From the NCBI GenBank assembly GCA_017304275.1, contig JAFKKW010000359.1, forward strand, positions 1 to 10,446: DNA of 10,446 nucleotides, in the 5' to 3' direction. The stretch is from Hyphomicrobiales bacterium. Lineage in GTDB: Bacteria > Pseudomonadota > Alphaproteobacteria > Rhizobiales > Hyphomicrobiaceae. A program made the translations under genes and the position numbers. The notes beneath the pieces were generated by a model. It was not told the origin of the DNA and made no database searches. It was given only the letters and a program-made list of their open reading frames with translations. This document shows, piece by piece, positions 5,818 to 10,446 of this stretch (within the stretch, counting starts at the first letter, position 1; every line of letters begins with the position of its first letter).

Positions 5818-7598
5818 TCGGCGCCTGGCCCGCGGGTGTGCGGTGGGTGGCGGGCGCGCTCGCGCTTCTCCTCACGTGGGCGTCCGCAACCCCGCTCCGC
5901 GCACAAGACGCCGGCTTCCCGCGCGCCCAACTCGAACCCGAGGCCGGCAGCGGCAGCACCGCGAAAACTCTTGCCGTAGCCAGCAAATATCTGATCTCGA
6001 CCGCAAATCCGCTGGCCTCGGAAGCCGGCCGCGAGATGCTGCGCGCGGGCGGATCCGCCGCCGACGCCGCCATCGCCGCCCAACTCGTGCTAGGCCTCGT
6101 CGAGCCGCAATCGTCGGGGCTCGGTGGCGGCGCGTTCCTCGTGCACTGGGACGAAGGCCGCAAAGAGCTGCAGACCTACGACGGCCGCGAGACAGCCCCC
6201 GCGTCCGCCCGACCGGACCGCTTCCTGCGCGACGGTAAGCCGATGCAGTTCGACACCGCCGTGCGCTCGGGCCTGAGCGTCGGCACGCCGGGCCTGCCGC
6301 GCCTGCTCGAGCACATCCATAAACGCCACGGCAAGCTGCCCTGGGCCAGGCTGTTCGTCCCGGCGATCAAGCTCGCGCGCGACGGCTTCGAGATTTCGAC
6401 TCGCCTGTATTTCCTGCTGCGCTGGTTCGGAACCGACGGTCTCTCTCCCGCGGCACGGCGCTATTTCTTCGATGACAACGGCAGCCCCCTGCCCATCGGA
6501 TATCGCCTGACCAATCCGGCCTACGCCGCAACCCTGGAGACGCTCGCGGAAAAAGGCGCTGACGCGTTCTATTCCGGTCCGATCGCCGAGGCGATCGTCG
6601 ACACCGTCGCCAAAGCGCCGAACGCAGCCGGTGACCTCGCGCTTGCCGACCTCGCCGGCTACAAGGTCGTCGAACGTCCACCGCTCTGTTTCGAGTATCG
6701 TGCCCGCCGCGTCTGCAGCATGGGCCCGCCATCGTCGAGCATGACGATCGCCCAGACGCTCAAGATGCTGGAGCGCTTCGATCTCGGCCACACCCCGGAC
6801 GATGCCATGCGCGCGTCCGCACTTCACCTCATCGTCGAAGCCGAGCGATTGGCCTACGCAGACCGCGACCGCTACATCGCCGATCCCGATTTCGTTGCTG
6901 TTCCCGCGGGCCTCTTTGACCCTGCCTATCTCGCCGCGCGAAGCGCCCTGATCGATCCGACGAAGGCAATGGCGCACGCCGCACCGGGCACGCCGCCGGA
7001 TCTCGCCAAGCACACCTTCGGCATCGATGCCACGCGCGAGCGGGCCGGCACGAGCCATCTGTCAATCGTTGATGCGGATGGCAACGCCGTCGCCATGACG
7101 ACCACCATTGAAGGTCCCTTCGGCTCGGGCCTCATGGCCGCCGGCTTCCTGCTCAACAACGAGCTCACCGACTTCTCGTTCAAGCCGGCCGACGACGCGG
7201 GCAATCCGATCGCCAACCGCGTCGAAGGCGGCAAGCGCCCGCGCAGCTCCATGTCGCCCACCATCGTGTTCGATGAGCACGGCGCGTTCTTCGCCGCCCT
7301 CGGCTCGCCCGGCGGCAGTCGCATCCTCCTGTTCGTCATCAAGACTTTGATCGGACTCATCGACTGGCAGCTCGACGCCCAGGCCGCCGTCGACCTCCCG
7401 AACTTCGGCAGTACCGGGCGCGCCGTCGAGCTGGAATACGGCTGGTCCACGATCTGGCGGGCGCTCCTGCTGAAAAGCTACGGACACGCCATATCGCCCG
7501 ACCTGATGAACTCCGGATTGCACGTCGTGACGAAACGCAACGGCCGTCTCGAAGGCAGCGCCGACCCGCGCCGCGAAGGAGTGGCCCTTGGCGATTGA
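5814..7598 (+). CDS. ggt: Gamma-glutamyltransferase / glutathione hydrolase
   Basis: This periplasmic N-terminal-nucleophile hydrolase transfers or hydrolyses the gamma-glutamyl group of glutathione and related compounds, giving glutamate and Cys-Gly. From ATG 5814 it is 594 residues, normal for the family. I prefer this start because AGGTGG lies 5 nt upstream and a signal peptide follows directly (hydrophobic 11-25, cleavage near LRA at 30); ATG 5796 in the same frame would add six residues. Thr413 in GTSHLSIVD is the nucleophile and the self-cleavage site between large and small subunits. Substrate-binding residues match E. coli GGT: Arg125 in YDGRETAP, Asp453 in LTDFS, Ser478-Ser479 in PRSSMSP, and Gly500-Gly501 in SPGGS. 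The stretch before PRSSMSP is long enough to hold a lid loop. It overlaps the next gene by 11 bp. Assignment is secure. Confidence 0.95.
   Translation: MIGAWPAGVRWVAGALALLLTWASATPLRAQDAGFPRAQLEPEAGSGSTAKTLAVASKYLISTANPLASEAGREMLRAGGSAADAAIAAQLVLGLVEPQSSGLGGGAFLVHWDEGRKELQTYDGRETAPASARPDRFLRDGKPMQFDTAVRSGLSVGTPGLPRLLEHIHKRHGKLPWARLFVPAIKLARDGFEISTRLYFLLRWFGTDGLSPAARRYFFDDNGSPLPIGYRLTNPAYAATLETLAEKGADAFYSGPIAEAIVDTVAKAPNAAGDLALADLAGYKVVERPPLCFEYRARRVCSMGPPSSSMTIAQTLKMLERFDLGHTPDDAMRASALHLIVEAERLAYADRDRYIADPDFVAVPAGLFDPAYLAARSALIDPTKAMAHAAPGTPPDLAKHTFGIDATRERAGTSHLSIVDADGNAVAMTTTIEGPFGSGLMAAGFLLNNELTDFSFKPADDAGNPIANRVEGGKRPRSSMSPTIVFDEHGAFFAALGSPGGSRILLFVIKTLIGLIDWQLDAQAAVDLPNFGSTGRAVELEYGWSTIWRALLLKSYGHAISPDLMNSGLHVVTKRNGRLEGSADPRREGVALGD
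7576..7581 (+). promoter_or_regulatory. Shine-Dalgarno inside ggt that fixes the TTG start of the oxidoreductase
   Basis: AAGGAG near the ggt 3' end is followed after 6 nt by TTG at 7588. No ATG or GTG precedes the FAD-binding motif in this frame with a comparable site. Confidence 0.6.
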
Positions 7599-8643
7599 GC
7601 AGGAGCCTGCGCAGAGGAGGAGCCCGCTCGCCATCACGGTCGTCGGCGCAGGCATCCTCGGCCTGTGGCAAGCGCTTACCCTCGCCCGCGCCGGTCATGC
7701 CGTGCGCCTTGTCGAGAGAAGCCCGACGCCGTTCGCCGACGGCGCGAGCCGCTACGCCGGCGCCATGCTGGCACCCGGATGCGAAAGCGAGGCCGACCCC
7801 GAGATCGCCAAGCTGGGCGCCCGCGGTCTCGCGCTCTGGCGCGCGACCTATCCGCATCTCGTCAACGCCGGCAGCCTCGTCGTCGCCGCCCCGCGCGATT
7901 CCGCCGAGGCCGCCCGTTTCGCGCGCGACACGCGCCCGCCCCAGACCCTCGATGCCGATGGTCTCGCCGCACTCGAGCCGGATCTCGCCGGCCGCTTTGC
8001 ACGCGCCTTCTACTTCCCGGACGAAGCGCACATGACGACGCCGGACGCACTCGCGTTCCTGCTCGATGCCGTGCGCATGGCCGGCGCGACCGTGGAGCTA
8101 GGCGCGGCCTGGACGTCGCCTTCGGCGTCCGACGTCGTCGTCGACTGCCGCGGCATGGCGGCGGCCGGCGTACTACCCATGCTGCGCGGCGTGCGCGGCG
8201 AGCGCCTGCTGATCCGGACGGCCGAGATCAGTCTCTCGCGCCCGGTGCGCCTCCTGCATCCGCGCCACCCGCTCTACGTCGTGCCGTGGGGCGACGGCCG
8301 TTTTCTCGTCGGCGCGACCGTCATCGAGAGCGAGGACACGGGCGCCATCACGGTCCGCTCCGCCCTCGAGCTTCTGGGTGCGGCCTATGCGCTGCACCCG
8401 GCCTTCGGCGAGGCGGAGATCATCGACACCGGCGCCGGCATCCGCCCGGCCTTCCCCGACAACCTGCCGCACGCCGAGATCCGCGACCGCGGCAAACTGA
8501 TTTTCGTCAACGGCGCCTACCGGCATGGGTTCCTGCTGGCTCCCGTGCTGGCCGAGGCCGTGGCCGGCTGGCTCGCTAACCAAACGCTACATGAGCTGCT
8601 TGTCACGTCAGAGCCGATGGCGCACCACCCGGGTTCCGTCTAA
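7588..8643 (+). CDS. ThiO-like FAD-dependent amino-acid oxidase (DAO family), TTG start
   Basis: This 351-residue cytoplasmic flavoprotein belongs to the D-amino-acid oxidase family. The Rossmann FAD motif is VVGAGILG (GxGxxG at Gly20, Gly22, Gly25), with Glu43 in LVERS as the ribose-binding acid. The C-terminal part carries the glycine-oxidase-type signatures YVVPWGDGRFLVGATVIES (230-248), GAGIRPAFPDNLP (282-294, Arg286) and NGAYRHGFLLAP (308-319). These best fit ThiO, which oxidises glycine to the imine used for the thiazole of thiamine and releases hydrogen peroxide. No thiamine gene is adjacent, so a general amino-acid oxidase is also possible. The frame overlaps the ggt end by 11 bp and is followed 9 bp later by ubiE, so it is the middle gene of an operon. 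No signal peptide is seen. Confidence 0.85.
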   Translation: MAIEQEPAQRRSPLAITVVGAGILGLWQALTLARAGHAVRLVERSPTPFADGASRYAGAMLAPGCESEADPEIAKLGARGLALWRATYPHLVNAGSLVVAAPRDSAEAARFARDTRPPQTLDADGLAALEPDLAGRFARAFYFPDEAHMTTPDALAFLLDAVRMAGATVELGAAWTSPSASDVVVDCRGMAAAGVLPMLRGVRGERLLIRTAEISLSRPVRLLHPRHPLYVVPWGDGRFLVGATVIESEDTGAITVRSALELLGAAYALHPAFGEAEIIDTGAGIRPAFPDNLPHAEIRDRGKLIFVNGAYRHGFLLAPVLAEAVAGWLANQTLHELLVTSEPMAHHPGSV

Positions 8644-8652
8644 GGTCGCGCC

Positions 8653-9456
8653 ATGTCATCGGAAGCCACCATGTCGAACCAGCCCAACCCACCGGACGAG
8701 ACCGGCGACACCGCCACCACCTTCGGCTACCGCACCGTCGCCGAGGGCGAGCGGCAAGGCCTCGTCAACGCCGTCTTCTCGTCGGTCGCCGCGCGCTACG
8801 ACTTGATGAACGACCTCATGTCGGGCGGCCTGCACCGGCTTTGGAAGGCGGAATTCGTGAGCATGATCGGGGCGCCCCAGGGGGAGCAACCGTTCCGTCT
8901 TCTCGACGTGGCCGGCGGCACCGGCGATGTCGCCATCCGCTATGCAGAACGCGCGGGCCCAAACGCGACCGCCGTGCTGGCCGACATCAGCCCGGAGATG
9001 CTGCAGGAAGGCCGCGCCAAGGTTGCCGCCAAGGGTCTCGGCTCCCGCATCACGCTCACGCAGGGCAATGCCGAGCAGCTCCCGTTTCCCGACCGCACCT
9101 TCGACGCCTATACGATCGCCTTCGGCATCCGCAACGTCACCCACATCGACCGCGCGCTCCGCGAAGCCCATCGCGTACTCCGCATCGGCGGACGCTTCCT
9201 CTGCCTCGAGTTCTCCGAATGTCAGGTGCCGCTGCTCGACCGGCTCTATGACTTTCATTCCTTCGAGGTCATCCCGCGCCTCGGCGAGCTGACCGCCGGC
9301 TCCGCCGATCCCTACCGCTATCTCGTGGAGAGCATCCGGCGCTTCCCGAAACAGGAAGCCTTCGCAACCATGATCCGCGAGGCAGGCTTCGAGCGCGTGT
9401 CTTTCCGCAACCTCACGGGCGGCATCGCCGCCATCCACTCCGGCTGGAAACTCTAA
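8653..9456 (+). CDS. ubiE: Ubiquinone/menaquinone biosynthesis C-methyltransferase UbiE
   Basis: This 267-residue SAM-dependent enzyme methylates the benzoquinol ring in ubiquinone synthesis (and demethylmenaquinol where present). The family pattern is complete: FGYRTV and VFSSVAARYDLMND (41-54), the SAM-binding motif LLDVAGGTGD (83-92), an acidic ADIS (110-113), FGIRNV (157-162), CLEFSE (184-189) and the C-terminal LTGGIAAIHSGWKL (254-267). The ATG at 8653 is 9 bp after the oxidase stop with AAGG about 8 nt upstream. ATG 8671, with GGAAG in front, would remove six residues and is an alternative. In many alphaproteobacteria ubiE is followed by ubiB and coaBC; here it is followed by a palindromic repeat element and a gene on the opposite strand, so that order is broken. 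Confidence 0.96.
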   Translation: MSSEATMSNQPNPPDETGDTATTFGYRTVAEGERQGLVNAVFSSVAARYDLMNDLMSGGLHRLWKAEFVSMIGAPQGEQPFRLLDVAGGTGDVAIRYAERAGPNATAVLADISPEMLQEGRAKVAAKGLGSRITLTQGNAEQLPFPDRTFDAYTIAFGIRNVTHIDRALREAHRVLRIGGRFLCLEFSECQVPLLDRLYDFHSFEVIPRLGELTAGSADPYRYLVESIRRFPKQEAFATMIREAGFERVSFRNLTGGIAAIHSGWKL

Positions 9457-9503
9457 CCTCGAGCCTTCGGATCGGAAACATCGGAGCTTCGATTTCGAGG
9501 TAT

Positions 9504-9593
9504 CTGAACTCCGGCCTTCGCCGGAGTGACGTCTGTTAGTGAGAAGCGCATCTCCCAACCACCAACGTCATCCCGGCGCAGGCCGGGATCCAG
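9504..9593. repeat. Inverted doublet of short palindromic repeats (REPIN-like)
   Basis: Two copies of one element face each other. The left copy has stem ACTCCGGC/GCCGGAGT (9508-9527, loop CTTC) followed by GACG. The right copy, inverted, has stem ATCCCGGC/GCCGGGAT (9570-9589, loop GCAG) preceded by CGTC. Aligned in one orientation both read CTG-N4-CCGGCCT-N-CGCCGG-N2-TGACG. About 40 bp lie between them. Such elements are widely repeated in alphaproteobacterial intergenic DNA and give the familiar spurious peptide strings WIPACAGMT and TPAKAGVQ in translation. It sits after ubiE and before the convergent next gene, where it could also work as a transcription barrier. Copy number elsewhere is not visible here. 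Confidence 0.75.
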
Positions 9594-9656
9594 ACACGCT
9601 GCCGTAACGTGGCTGCCATTAGCGATGACTTGGCCGCGCGACACCGGCGATGCGGC

Positions 9657-10446
9657 TCACGCGTCCCCGCGATCGACACGGCGCGAGAACTCCGTCTGCC
9701 CGCCGGACGCGAGAATGCGCGCCTGCTCGATCCAGTTCTCGCGCTCGATGCGCCCCTTGAAATCCAGCACGTCGCTGATCTTGTCGATGTCGGCCCGCGT
9801 CCAGTTGGCGACCTGCTCGTAGGAGGTGATGCCGAGCGAGTTGAGCTTCTTCTCAATCAGCCCGCCGATGCCGCGAATGCGCTTGAGATCGTGGATGTCG
9901 CCTGACGGCACGAAACGCGCCGTGTCACCGATCAGCGCCTCGGAACGGACCGACCTCAGCCCCGAATAGCTATCGCCCGTCGGCGCAACGGAAGGCGCCT
10001 CGGCGGGTTCCGGGACTTCGAACACGATCGTCGGCGGGGCAGCTTCGACCGGCTCGGGCTCGGGCGCCGGTGGCGCGCCGCCCGTGAGGAACACGGCCTG
10101 CGATACCCAGCCTTCGCGCTCGATGCGGCCTGCGGTTCCGAGCAAGGCTTCGAAGCGCGCGACGTCGTCCGCGCTCCAGGTCGCGATCTGCGCGAGCGCG
10201 GTCACGCCGTTGGCGCGCAAGAGCGCCTCCGACTGCGGATCGATGCCGATGATCCGGTGCAGACGGTCTCCGTCCACAGCAGACAACTCGACGGCAGCCG
10301 GCGGTTTCGCCGCCCGCGCGCGGCCCGGATCGCCGCCCTCGGCCAGAATTCGCGCCTGCTCGACCCAGTTCTCCTTTTCGGCGCGATCCTGGAACCCGAG
10401 TGTCTGGTTCACGCCGCGCACGTCGTCGGGCGTCCACGCGGCAATC
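9657..10446 (-). CDS. Repeated helix-hairpin-helix domain protein, C-terminal part, cut by window end
   Basis: About 263 codons are visible and the frame runs open past the window edge, so the start is not seen (a GTG at 10421 is not the real start). It carries three related modules of about 60 residues with the pattern IxxW-xxDD, then G-R-hE-x-E-x-W-hxQA, ending LxxGG. The first, partial, is at 10332-10446; the second at 10077-10265; the third, best preserved, at 9699-9890 with LKRIRGIGGLIEKKLNSLGI, a clear helix-hairpin-helix turn (GIG). A Pro/Glu/Ala-rich linker (9978-10076) separates modules two and three. Such modules (COG3743-type, described as flap-endonuclease-like HhH) occur in many Hyphomicrobiales proteins, sometimes fused to NuoE or ribosomal protein L21. 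DNA or protein binding is inferred; no catalytic residues are recognised. Confidence 0.8.
   Translation of the reverse strand, partial: IAAWTPDDVRGVNQTLGFQDRAEKENWVEQARILAEGGDPGRARAAKPPAAVELSAVDGDRLHRIIGIDPQSEALLRANGVTALAQIATWSADDVARFEALLGTAGRIEREGWVSQAVFLTGGAPPAPEPEPVEAAPPTIVFEVPEPAEAPSVAPTGDSYSGLRSVRSEALIGDTARFVPSGDIHDLKRIRGIGGLIEKKLNSLGITSYEQVANWTRADIDKISDVLDFKGRIERENWIEQARILASGGQTEFSRRVDRGDA

Noticed and set aside
6090..7058. 322-residue minus-strand open frame inside ggt
   Set aside because: It is fully antisense to a secure GGT gene and matches no family I recognise.
9453..9644. Short minus-strand frame containing TPAKAGVQ
   Set aside because: This peptide string is the known translation artefact of palindromic intergenic repeats, here the REPIN-like doublet.

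Overview
The window is GC-rich, tightly packed bacterial chromosome. Its gene families and signals point to an alphaproteobacterium, most likely Hyphomicrobiales. The main clues are a UbiE quinone methyltransferase, a periplasmic L,D-transpeptidase with an acidic tail, a repeated helix-hairpin-helix protein of a type common in this group, and a GAAC-N7-GAAC motif matching the alphaproteobacterial LexA box. Family or genus cannot be fixed from the sequence. No phage, transposase, CRISPR, rRNA or tRNA was seen; this looks like core chromosome rather than an island.

Layout. (1) 1-790, minus: the N-terminal half of the lipid II flippase MurJ, cut by the window edge. (2) 923-2733, minus: a two-gene operon with an ATGA overlap, encoding a DUF1007 periplasmic protein (ZevA-like, with an EF-hand loop) and a NicO-family membrane transporter (ZevB-like, with a His/Cys-rich loop). 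(3) 2962-4008, plus: ZnuA, the periplasmic zinc-binding protein of a zinc importer, divergent from the ZevAB-like pair. The shared intergenic region holds a Zur-like imperfect palindrome. znuB, znuC and zur are not in the window. (4) 4047-5012, minus: a YkuD-type L,D-transpeptidase convergent with znuA, with a hairpin that spans the znuA stop codon between them. (5) 5013-5766: about 750 bp without a convincing protein gene. It contains a 10-bp tandem repeat forming a LexA-like box and a very strong plus-strand intrinsic terminator with no gene in front of it. (6) 5767-9456, plus: a probable operon of a 16-codon arginine-rich leader ORF, gamma-glutamyltransferase, a ThiO-like FAD amino-acid oxidase and ubiE. 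All are joined by overlaps or a 9-bp gap. (7) 9504-9593: two inverted copies of a short palindromic element, like a REP doublet (REPIN). (8) 9657-10446, minus: the C-terminal part of a protein with three helix-hairpin-helix modules, cut by the window edge.

The coherent biology is zinc handling: a high-affinity uptake receptor back to back with a zinc-linked ZevAB-type system, probably co-regulated. Envelope functions (MurJ, the L,D-transpeptidase, periplasmic GGT) and quinone synthesis surround it. The least explained DNA is the 5013-5813 region. Three genes (zevA-like, znuA, thiO-like) appear to start at TTG behind clear Shine-Dalgarno sequences, so automatic start calls here need care.
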